Positions 23,404 through 33,395 of a stretch of DNA of 64,000 bases are shown in pieces. The notes beneath the pieces were generated by a model that made no database searches, had not been told where the DNA came from, and saw only the letters and a list, made by a program, of their open reading frames with translations. A program made the position numbers and the translations under genes. The stretch is from Pectinophora gossypiella (taxonomy: Eukaryota > Arthropoda > Insecta > Lepidoptera > Gelechiidae), in contig NC_065422.1 of assembly GCF_024362695.1 (NCBI RefSeq), forward strand, positions 6,757,534 to 6,821,533, written 5' to 3'. Every line of letters starts with the position of its first letter. Position 1 is the stretch's first letter.

Positions 23404-26400
23404 TTAGGAGAAGCGCCGCGATGGCGTCAGCGTAAAGTACTTGTTTGGACGACAAACCTCCAGCCAAGTCATTCCTGCCTGAAGACAAATATATAAATAA
23501 ATATATAAAGCGAAGCACAGATAACACATGCGGTCATATATACATACATATACATCGACATGCTGCATGCAATTTACGCGAGTCCCTCTCAAATTCACCG
23601 TCTACAGGTAATACAAAATCGTTTCATGCGGAAAGCCACGGGAGCTCCGTGGTTCCTTCGCAATGAAAATCTGCACGTTGACCTAGGTCTGCCAACCATT
23701 GCCCAATGGCTCAAATTAGCTTCCAAACGTTTTTTCGATTCTGCTCCGCACCACCCAAATCCCCTGGTAGTTGCGGCTTCCGAGTACATTCCGCTTAGGG
23801 ACGGTACTGAAAAGTATCGGCGCCCGAAGGACGTAATATACGATCCCGACGACCCGACTACTCTAGCCATAGAGGCAGCCAATCAGCTCGCGACACCAAA
23901 AAGCTGCATGCAATCCCATGCTTTTATATTTAAACAAGCACTCATATTTAAAATATTTTTATGTAATAATAACAATAGATACCGCCGTATAGTCCCGACA
24001 TAAAGGGTGGAATAACTAAAAAGAATAAAAGGTACGTACTTTTCAGATGTGGCGGTTCTAAGTTGGCATTATACTTGTTCCTTAATTTAAAAGTTCAGAT
24101 ATTTAGTCTATGGTCAGATATATAACAGGCTAAGGCTTCCTGACTCATCGCATGACGCGGCTCTGTTGTCTCTAACCATAAATTAACTCCCCAATTGCTT
24201 TTGGCACATTAGGAGACATGAAACAGTAGATTTTCATGTTTTGTTCAGCTATGAGGATACCAGATGCAGCAGCAGCAGAGTCGGGGGCTTTTCACTGAGG
24301 AGATGACAGCTGTTCAGCTTGGGAGGTTACCTGATCAGCTACGCAAGATCACCTGATTAGCTATGCGAGGTTACCTGTTCAGCTTTACGTGGTTACCTGA
24401 TCAGCTATGCGAGATTACCTGATCAGCTATGAGAGTTTACCTGGTCAGCGTTGCGCGGAAAGGGCGCGAGGCACACCAGCAACACAGTCATGTTGTCGCA
24501 GCCGAGGCCCCCGGTGGCGCAGTTGGGGGCCAGACAGCGCTGCATCAGGGCTGGAGGTTACCTTATCAGCTATGCGAGTTTACCTAATCAGCTATGCGAC
24601 TTTACCTGATCAGCTATGCGACTTTACCTGATCAGCTATGAGAGTTTACCTGGTCAGCGTTGCGCGGAAAGGGCGCGAGGCACACCAGCAACACAGTCAT
24701 GTTGTCGCAACCGAGGCCGCCGGTGGCGCAGTTGGGGGCCAGACAGCGCTGCATCAGGGCTTCGCAGACCGCCGCCGGCTCCCAGCCGCTTATGAGGCGC
24801 ACGCGGCAAAATGATATCACCTCCTATCATACATACAGGTATCATACACTAACTAGTGACACCATACCGAATACTGAGTTAATATCAAGTGGAATTTTTC
24901 CTTTCAAAAATATGGAACTGAAAGTAATAAAAAAAAAAGAAATAAAATCACGAATTTTGCGATGGATGAATTTTCCACTTGATTTGTCAGTAACAAACAG
25001 TAATAGAGTGGAATAATATTTTAATGCAGCCACAATCCTGTACTGTTCTATAGCTTGGACATTTTACCGGCATTCAAGTACTTATCGAACGTCTCATCCG
25101 CCTAAAACAACTGCAGCTTCTCACAACCTGGGGAAAGGTGGCTGCAAGAAAACCTCACAGGGCCCTGGACGTTCTTTAAAATATATATTTTTCATATAAA
25201 ATTTCTAACTAACCTCATTGGTCAAAACCTCCCAGATGCCGTCACACGCTATCACAATAAACTCCCAGTCCTCATTCAGTTGTCGTACTTGCACGTCTGG
25301 GTAAGCTGAAAATACAAACATTACCTTAAATCTTATTTCTGACGTGCCTTCTTGTTGATTTGCCGCAAATGCCATTAACTACTTGGGCAGATAAATGAGG
25401 TGCGCTCACCAGGTACTAAAATTTAAAAAACAGGCCAAAGAGTGCCCAGTTGGGCGCGAACCTTCAATCAGAGCGTCGTCTGAAGGTTATATTTGAAAGA
25501 ACCAATAGCCACACATTAGAGCAATAATGTGCTACTTCGATATGATCGACCTCGCTGAGAACCTCCCTACGCATCCTCTCTCATATTTTGTGGAAACGCA
25601 GCCTAAAGATCATAGCCCACAGCCACAGACAGCGCATCTGTGTGTGTGACGTCTGTCGCCTTACAATGGCCCCGATTCCTGCAGACACCTCCTAATTTTA
25701 CTTTAAGCTATACCTGTCATTTTCTTATCCGCCGAAAAGGAAAGGGACGGATGATTTACAGCTCTTAATTTTAGGAAGAATGAGTGAATGAATGAATAAC
25801 CCGGGCGAATCAAAAAGGTATCTCGCTGGTATGCAAACCGTTTGACGTGTGCTGTCAACTTAATTCTGTCGGATTATTGGCCAATGTAAAATTTTTAAAC
25901 GGTTGTTTTAGATTTGTGCTTAAAATTGACGTGTGTTCCATAAATTTTATGCTTGTCGATTACCCGTCCCTATCTTTCGACGGATAAGAAAATGACAGAT
26001 ATAACTTAAAATAAAATTTGATGGTATTTACAGGAATTAGCACCAATGGAAGACTAAAGTAAGACCGAGAGGGGTGAGGTAAACCTAGCGCAGCCGCTGG
26101 TGGGGAGCGGAGAGTTGCCGTTCTAGACATAGTATTATTCTTTATCCTATGGCAGAGTCGTATAAATTCGCTATGATCCTCTAAACCCAAGAATGTGTAG
26201 ACGTGTATTCTTACCAGTAACGATCTGTTCCTGAGGGGAAAGCCTGTAGTTCCTCTTAAACACATAGTCCCCAAGTGCGCGGGAGAGCGCCAGGTTGCCA
26301 TTAACCCTGTTCAGCTGCACCCAGCCACCTCCCGCCGTTATCCTGCGCAGCTCCTCCTCATTGTTCGGTTTGTGGTCAAATGACAGCACCTCCACCTACA

Positions 26401-29287
26401 ACGAAAAACATAACATAAGCGCACGACTATACCTCAATGGGGTAGTCAGAGGTACATCAGAACTAGGTACCCACACATCACCAAGCAACAACAACATACA
26501 AAAAAAGAACTGTGTGTATTCTAGGTTTTCCCGTTTTACCAACGATACGTCTTACCACCTATCATGTCGCCGTTGGTCTAACAGAAACTTCGGTGAGGCG
26601 TGGGTACTTAACTTAGTTCATCTTGTTGTGTGTTCCTCTGACTACCCCAATTGGGATGTAGTCGTGAACTTATCATCATCTCCCCAGCATTATCCCGTTT
26701 TTCACAAGGTCCGCTTACCTAACCTGAAGATTTGACAGGTCCGGTTTTATACAGAAGCGACTGCATGTCTGACCTTCCAACCCGCGAAGGGAAATCCAGC
26801 CCAATAATATAAGTCACATACCTCCGAAAATTGGATTTCTCAGGAATGTGGGTTTCATCACGATGATTTCCTTCACCGCTGAGCACGTGATAATCATTTA
26901 TGATCCAAACATGAATTCGAAAACAAATTCGACAATCATAGACTGTACCTGCGAACCTGCGAGCTCAAAGTGAGAGGCAAGCGTTCTACCAACTGGGCTA
27001 AAAGTTCTAAAATGGCTCTCGTTGGTGAACTTATGTTAAATATTTTTTGTTATTATTTTTATGTCGTTTCGATATCTTAGGCCTATTTATTATTATTATT
27101 CAGAGTAAACGGAGATACTGACCGCGCCCCTTACACTAGCAATGGCGCGGGAGTCGCCGACGTTGGCACAGTACAGGGTGTTGTCTTTAACGAGGACCAC
27201 CACCGCCGTGCTGCCCGCCACCTTCTCTTGCAGCATGTCCTGCTCCAGCATCGCCTGGTCCATGTCTAGGAAACCCTGCAAGTTACAACCAACTAAGATG
27301 GTAAAATTGTAGTAATAGTACTATAACAAGCAACTAACTGACTGCCTCCGTGGTCTAGTGGTTAGAGCGTTAGGCTCACGATCTGGAGGTTCGGGTTCGA
27401 TTTCCGATGGGAACATTGTCGAAATCGCTTTGTGAGACTGTCCTTTGTTTGGTAAGGACTTTTCAGACTTGAATCACCTGATTGTCTGAGAAATTAAGAT
27501 GATTCCGTGCTTCGGTGGGCACGTTAAGCCGTTGGTCCCGGCTATTAGCCGTAAAAACACCTCCACCAACCCGCAGTGGAGCAGCGTGGTGGAGTATGCT
27601 CCATACCCCCTCCGGTTGGTTGAGGGGACGCCTGTGCCCAGCAGTGGGACGTATATAGGCTGTTTGTGTAAGCAACTAACAAGGGAATATTTCTGTGCTG
27701 GATTGCTGGATTGAATGCATCAGGTTGTATCGGCCTCGTGGTCAGAGCATTACGATCTGAAGGTACCAGGTTCGATTCGCGGTGGTGACACATCACAAAA
27801 AACACTTTGTGATCCCTAGTTTTGTTAGGACATTGCTGGCTAAACACCCGATTGTCCGAAAGTACGATGATCTGTGCTTCGGAAGGTATGTTAACAGTCG
27901 AGCGTTCTTCGCAGTGGGTTCCCACGGCTCCGGAATCACAGTGAATATTCACAAAGAATATTCAAAGAAATAAGAAAAAAGACTAATATGCAAGTTATTT
28001 CTCATTTAAAGTAACAGTAGCTAACTAATTATATGACTGCTTCGCATGCTACCGTGAAACCTTGAAATTCAGTTTTGCATTAATGAGTCATTCTCACAAA
28101 TAGGAGCAAGCTCAAAATACATGTTGCAATATTTGTTAAATAGGTCTTTATAGCTGAATAGAAACAAAGTAGTTACTTTCTTTACTTTTTGAATTCACAA
28201 AAAATATTATTTTAAAGAAACTTATTGAAATTGCGGGCGATGAAGAGTGCGGCGCGGCAAAATCAAACTCTTCGTGTCAGTATGGAATCGCGCGAAGACA
28301 TTTACAGCAATGATCGAGCGAATTCTAAAACAATTTTCAAATGTCGAGCCTGTATCTGAGCAATCTTGGCAACAACAACATATCTGTGCTCTTGGAAGAA
28401 ATTGCTTTAAAGCATTAAGGTGTCTTTTGTAGGAAAAATATAAATAATAAATTGTTATTTTTTCGTTTATCTATTTGCGCCATGGGCTTGATAACCTGTC
28501 ACCAAACAGTTCATCAATGTCCAAATCAGGAGTAGCCATTTGGAGGTTGACTTGTGTCTCTGCCCATCCCTTTAGAAATGCGGGGGTGATTACAATGTAC
28601 GATTATAAAGTTATACCTGCTTGAGAGCCTCCTCGACGTTTCCGAGATGGTACTCTGGACGTGCTGTGATGAACTTATGCAGATGTTTCCCAGCATACTC
28701 CGCTATGTTAGCTCCTGTAATGCAAAAAAATATGATTAAAATGTCCACCATGAGTCGATAAGTTACTTCTAGAAGCTAAAAACTGGCCATTGAGTGAAAG
28801 ACAGATCTGTCACCGTACCAACCGATGACCTTTACCATATATTGTTGGAATGTCCCCGGAATTCAGATGTGAGAAGGGTTTTTGACTCTCATGGAGTGAA
28901 TTCCCTTGACAACGGAGAAGTCAAGCCACTATCTTGTAAGGCTTTTAGTTTATATTATCTGGTTGACCAATTTTTTGCCTAAGGGATAGGTGCATGAAAG
29001 CACTTATGAGGCTAGCATGATCACTCAGGGTGTTTAAAGCCTCGATAAAAATTATAAAAAAAAAACCTCAGTAAACTAGTGCTTTTTACTATATACACAC
29101 CTCCATGTCCATCATACACAGCAAAGAACGCAGTCCCAGGGTCATCTGGCAGTGAAAGGATGTGTGTGTGAGAGTCATCCATGGTGACCCGCCAGCCCTG
29201 CATGCATGACGAGCCCACCAGGTAGCGCGTGTCCTGACATGTGGCCGACTGCTTCTCTGTCACCGGCTCTGATAGGGTTTGCCCCAT
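23404..29287 (-). CDS. PPM/PP2C-family protein serine/threonine phosphatase
   Basis: Seven coding exons on the minus strand: 29101-29287, 28617-28714, 27123-27275, 26215-26395, 25214-25305, 24650-24823 and 23404-23478, all GT-AG with matching phase, 319 codons plus stop. PP2C enzymes remove phosphate from Ser/Thr using two metal ions. Motifs in order: MGQTLSEPVT start (a myristoylation-type Gly2), GWRVTMDDSHTH, FFAVYDGHGG, GSTAVVVL, CANVGDSRAI, LDHKP-like FDHKPNNEE, RVNGNLALSRALGDY, IVIACDGIWEVL, GGLGCDNMTV. The metal-binding aspartates of DGHGG, CDGIW and DNMT are present; the acidic pair usually read as ED is DD. Length and order match insect PPM1A/B-like proteins. The last exon (AGMTWLEVCRPNKYF, stop TAA) is the least certain: it follows from phase but resembles nothing I know. 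Confidence 0.88.
23550..24003 (+). mobile_element. Jockey-clade LINE, 3' fragment
   Basis: Encodes LQVIQNRFMRKATGAPWF, then LHVDLGLPTI, NPLVVAASEYIP and DPDDPTTLAIEAANQ: the C-terminal end of a Jockey-type reverse transcriptase ORF downstream of the RT domain. 5' truncated, inserted antisense in the last PP2C intron. Confidence 0.7.
24325..24434 (-). repeat. 22-bp minisatellite, array 1
   Basis: Five 22-bp units follow the donor of the duplicate exon. On the gene (minus) strand each unit reads about TAGCTGATCAGGTAA, that is, a CAG|GTAA splice-donor look-alike. Degenerate units continue towards 24303. Confidence 0.85.
24441..24552 (-). pseudogene. partial tandem duplicate of PP2C exon 6
   Basis: 112 bp nearly identical (two mismatches seen) to the 3' part of the true exon (24650-24761), including the same GT donor at 24439-24440. 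The 5' 62 bases of the exon are missing. An AG created at the breakpoint (CCTCCAG) could serve as acceptor, but in the phase of the preceding exon it reads CCC TGA, a stop. Probably not used as coding sequence, or used only in a truncated isoform. Confidence 0.8.
24556..24643 (-). repeat. 22-bp minisatellite, array 2
   Basis: Four 22-bp units directly downstream (gene strand) of the authentic donor of PP2C exon 6. The donor with the last exon bases (CTGACCAG|GTAAAC) is itself a diverged unit. Array and exon part together repeat with a 209-bp offset. Confidence 0.85.
24853..25005. mobile_element. MITE (GTAACGAATACTGAG family), partial
   Basis: CACCATACCGAATACTGAG at the left and a GATGGATGAATTTTCCACTT arm at the right; the outer right end is missing. 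In a PP2C intron. Confidence 0.55.
25666..26050. mobile_element. MITE (GGCCCCGATTCC family), full length
   Basis: Same design and length as 16506-16890, here in the PP2C intron between 25305 and 26215. Its right end abuts a repeat related to 13560-13640 (CAGCCGCTGG context). Confidence 0.8.
26660..27003 (-). repeat. SINE family C, full length
   Basis: Minus strand runs from a degraded tRNA-like head near 27003 through the AGCGGTGAAGGAAATCA body to the family C tail (complement of CCGCTTACCTAACCTGAAG near 26720). In a PP2C intron. Confidence 0.7.
27345..27667 (+). repeat. SINE family A, full length
   Basis: Same order as the copy at 7146: TGGTCTAGTGGTTAGAGCG, GGGTTCGATTTCC, central module, CAGTGGAGCAGCGTGGTGG tail. 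In a PP2C intron, antisense to the gene. Confidence 0.8.
27728..27905 (+). repeat. SINE, family B-like with a different head
   Basis: Head GGCCTCGTGGTCAGAGCAT with B box AGGTTCGATTCGCGG, then the family B body (ACATCACAAAAAACACTTTG) and part of the central module; tail absent. Confidence 0.6.
28780..29035 (+). mobile_element. LINE 3' fragment
   Basis: Encodes TDDLYHILLECPRNSDVRR followed by a stop at about 28982 and an A-rich end. The H-x-L-x-E-C-P pattern occurs at the C-terminus of R1/Jockey-type reverse transcriptases. Antisense in a PP2C intron. Confidence 0.5.
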
Positions 29288-30406
29288 TACTCTGGAACAA
29301 ATTAGAGGACATGAGTAAATGAATAAACAGTTAACTGAGATGATGTAATTGTAGAAATTGTTGGTAAGATAAAGCCCTTGCTTTTCTGCCATAGAGAGGT
29401 ACATAGAAAATAATAATAACTAAATTGATTTTAGTTACCTCTAGTTATACTTATCTGATAAGATGCTGTAAAAAAAATAAAATAGAAAAGACATAATAAC
29501 TTTGTCAACTTGTACAACATGCTAGGGTGATATAGGAATCTTCATATATATCACCTATTCACCTATTCATATGGATTACCTATTTAACAGTTTATCATAC
29601 TTAACAAAGACCATAAAGATAATTGATTATGCACAAAAACAGACAAATGCTATGAATATAAGAGTAATTTTATCCCCATTGTAATTAATAAAACTGTAAA
29701 GGTCCGCTCACTTATTTACATCTTGTGATTATAGCATTTTAAACATCAGTACCTATAAGATTGATTGATTACCCTTAGAACCTCTTGGACATAAAGAAAC
29801 AAACTCATACACCTTTATATTTATTTTCACTATAATAATATGAATTATAAATTATCACGTACCTACCACAAATAAACAATATGTAATATGAATATATGGA
29901 GTTTTCGACTACTCATCTTATACCTACTTATAGCAAAAAATATTATGTTTCCTACACAACTCTTTAATCTATAATTGCAAAATTTGATCGATAATACAAA
30001 AATAAACAATGAATAGATTTTTTAGAAATCTTACGCCTCTGAACCCGTCACAAATTACTAAGTTCTGATGTCATTGGGGTGAGAATAAAAACTACATTTT
30101 CTAGGACACTTACATATCAAAATGCAATAACGATGAGTCATTTGTATAGTATGTGCAAGAATATGCCCCTTTAAGCGTTTCCAAGTGTTGCTAATCGTAT
30201 AGATAATACGAATTATCAAAATTAAAACAAAAACATGATAACACAAGAACGTTATTTACTTTTGCCGATATTATGTAAAGTAGACAACAAAGTGATACTA
30301 TCTTACTTACTTTTATTACTTCTACTCGTACGTAAAGCCTTTTAACAATCGTTCAACACTTTCACAAGCACAAAACCAGTATTATTTTGCAAAAATCTTT
30401 TCTGAC

Positions 30407-30455
30407 CTGTGTTTCCTACACAAATGCGTAAAACTAAAGATCTGTCAAACTGACA
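30407..30455 (-). promoter_or_regulatory. candidate PP2C first non-coding exon and initiator
   Basis: The PP2C start exon has an AG acceptor at 29292, four bases upstream of ATG, so a 5' UTR exon must exist upstream. On the minus strand an initiator-like TCAGTTT near 30451 is followed by a usable donor ACAG|GTCAGA at 30407. This is inference only. Confidence 0.3.
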
Positions 30456-31261
30456 GTGACATTGAAGTGTAACGGCCATAAACAATTTTTGTATTCTACC
30501 AAAAAAAGTAAAGAACTTTAACCTATACAGCCACGAACTTGATTTACCTCCCCCCGACAACGTATATGGGGCCACTTTAGTCTATTTAAGCCGTTAACTG
30601 TCCCAGAATCACCGTAACGTGGATTCTTTGGGGTGACCGATCGAAATAACCTTCAAGACGGGGTCAAGAGCATAGGGGGAGGCTTGTGCCCAGTAGTGAG
30701 CCGCTGTAGGCTGTGATTCATTTTATGATAAAAATATACATTTTAACACAAACCTTATCATTTTTGGTGCTGTAAACATCGTACCTATGTTTGTTTCCCT
30801 TCAAAATAACTTACACCATATAAATTTAATAAGAAATTAAAAAAATATGTGAATAAAAATATAAACGAACTAATAGATATATAAATTTTCAAAAAATGAC
30901 GTAACAGTTGACACCTTTTTTCTTTTTGTGTTTATTTATTAGAGGTTGGTGTAATAAGGTAAAATAAGTAAAATAAAAAATATCCTTTCAAACCATAGAG
31001 CAACGCACAAGACCCAAGAAGAAGGTCTTCTTCCCTTAGGACCTTCCAAACATACCACACTACAATTGGGCTGAAGTGTCGCTTTCGATCAAACGGCGTA
31101 AGGGGTATACTCCACCACTTAACTACCTAGTTAGGTGCTTGCGTATTAGTCGAGGAAACACCCCCAACCACAAACCTCAGACAATTTTAGAAGTTCACAG
31201 ACATTTTTTTAGTAGTCAGCTAACTCAAGCACATTATCAGGGTGGGCAGCGCTACAAGTAA

Positions 31262-31420
31262 TCAGAAGACACTGGTGACTACCGGCACCAACGGCGTAAC
31301 GTGCCTTCCGATGCACCAGGTCATCTTACTTTCGAATGATCAGTTGATCTGTCTGTAATGTGCTAACCAAACTAGGGAACACAAAGTGATTTTTGTGGTA
31401 TGTCGCAACGCTGAACATGT
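31262..31420 (-). repeat. SINE family B fragment
   Basis: Complement of the central module and body (CAACGGCGTAACGTGCCTTC, AAAGTGATTTTTGTGGTATG). Confidence 0.55.
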
Positions 31421-32039
31421 AATGATTTGTAATGTTAGAATGGAGACAATCTACTTACGGGTTTTTACAAGATAAATAGAAGATATTTTGTTTTCCTTTT
31501 GACCCATTTAAGGGACTGGCTAATATCGTGAGACCATGCTGCCTAGAAAAGATTAAGCAATAAGCACCCTAAACGTATTCTATGTTTCAATCATGATTCA
31601 GCATAGGAGGAATTAAAAATTCTATATTTGAATTTGAAATCTATTCGAGTTCCTAATTTAAATGACGAACGGTATATTTTAATGACATTCGATCGTGATA
31701 TCAAATTACTACGCACGCGGCACATACCTAGTACCAACCTATTTAAATTACTTTTATTATGATTCGATTGAGACTATTATGGCGTCAGACAAACATAGCT
31801 GAGGCAATTCAACGAACTTTTGCATCTGTATTTGATGTGTATTTGCAAATTATAACCTTGAACGTAATATATTTAATAAAGACGTATGAAGTCAGTGTTT
31901 TGTAGCGACAGCAATTTACATGAATGAGTTACTTTGTTATTATTATTCATATGATTATGTTTTCTTGTTCTGACTTACATCACTCATAAGTAATCATAAC
32001 AAAAAAGTATGTAGGCAGAAGTATACTCATAACACAACG

Positions 32040-32225
32040 TCGCGCGTCGTGCTTCGGAAGGGACGTTATGCCTTTGGTCCATGGTTACTACTTACTGATG
32101 TTAGTACGTACTTAGTCGTTACTTGAGTCACGTCAGGGGCATTTGGCGGCTCAATAATAACCCTGACACCAGGGTTGATGAGGTTGGTCATCCACCTCAC
32201 AACCCAGACGATAGAAGAAGAAAAA
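32040..32225 (+). repeat. SINE family B, 3' half
   Basis: CGTGCTTCGGAAGGGACGTT through CTGACACCAGGGTTGATGAG to ACCCAGACGATAGAAGAAG. Confidence 0.65.
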
Positions 32226-32447
32226 GACATATCCAGTCCTCTCCAGCTATGCCCATGTAATAGACGGCGAGCAAATCTTGGAAACCACGCGTAATATCAA
32301 TTATATTTTAATTATGATCCAATCATAGACTCGATACAGTTGTTTAGAGCCCGAGATTCGAACCCGTGACACAACCATGTAAGTTACGCGTTTTCCGAAC
32401 AGGGCTATCACGGATTCCGATTGGGTTGCGTCACTCTTTTATACCTT

Positions 32448-32640
32448 CATCATCATCATCAGCCCATTAACGTCCCCACTGCTGGGGCACGGGCCTTCTC
32501 TATGGATGGATAGGGAGATCGGGCCTTAAACCAACACGCGGGCCCAGTGCGGATTGATGGTTATTAACGACTGCTAATGCAGCCGGGACCAACGGCTTAA
32601 CGTGCCTTCCGAAGCACGGAGGAGCTCGAGATGAAAACTT
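32448..32640 (-). repeat. dispersed repeat sharing the SINE central module
   Basis: CATCATCATCAGCCCATTAA, CCCACTGCTGGGGCACGGG, then CGGGCCCAGTGCGGATTG and, at the right, the complement of the A/B central module (GGGACCAACGGCTTAACGTG). Its head is unlike A, B or C. Confidence 0.55.
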
Positions 32641-33395
32641 TTTATACCGTATTATGTTCATATTTATCCATTAATACATATAAAGTACGACAAAAGTTTA
32701 CAAAAGGTACATAAATTCCCGTATGTCACCCTAAAATATTCGAACGAGGTGGGCAGCGACAGAAGGAATCCACAGACATCTTAAGCCACAGCATACGAAG
32801 GCCTAAGATGGATGAAGATCAAATAATTTGCACTATTAGAAACCATCTTCCAAACCTCTCATACCTTTACTGATGCGATAAATCTTGGATAAAGAATCCC
32901 GTTAGTTGTGTCCGTTATGCCACCTAGACTAGTAGCTATTAATTAATTATTAGAAAAAGATTAAATGTTGAATACGTAGTATAGGAGTAACTCCACGGAT
33001 TAAAGTCAATAATAAACAAACAGCCATTAAAAAACTGAGATAAATTGTACAAAAAAAATCTTATGCAAAAACAGTTGAAAAGTATCCTTACAAATCTTTT
33101 GCGGATTTTCACGCGTAAAAACTCTTTTCACGTCGTTTCCCGCGTTTTTCGCTTCGCTGACATTAAATACTCCGTATTTTCTGCCAGTGTAAAAAGTGTC
33201 CGTCAATCAATACAGATAGGTTTCAAGTTACATTGTCAAGGGGTGGGTGACGAAATCGAAACCTCGAAGTCGGGCAGTATCAAATGTCCGCGCGCGGCGA
33301 AAGCGTGTCTCGAATCTTCGCGCGTGTTTTAAGATAAAAAAACTATTTATTTTAAAAAAACTTTAGGAAAAGGAGAACATTTTACTTTTTTTAAA

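Larger units (their letters stand above)
30456..33395. other. spacer between divergent PP2C and vermilion genes
   Basis: Mostly AT-rich. Holds SINE scraps (31262, 32040, 32448). 33100-33330 is CpG-rich and lies just upstream of the vermilion ATG; it is the likely promoter and 5' UTR, though no clear TATA box was found. Confidence 0.45.

Noticed and set aside
26295..26735. 146-codon plus-strand ORF
   Set aside because: It is the antisense of PP2C exon 26215-26395 running into a SINE; the minus-strand reading matches PP2C motifs.
33045..33332. 95-codon ORF upstream of vermilion
   Set aside because: It lies in the presumed 5' UTR/promoter, has no homology I recognise, and its composition reflects the local CpG-rich patch.
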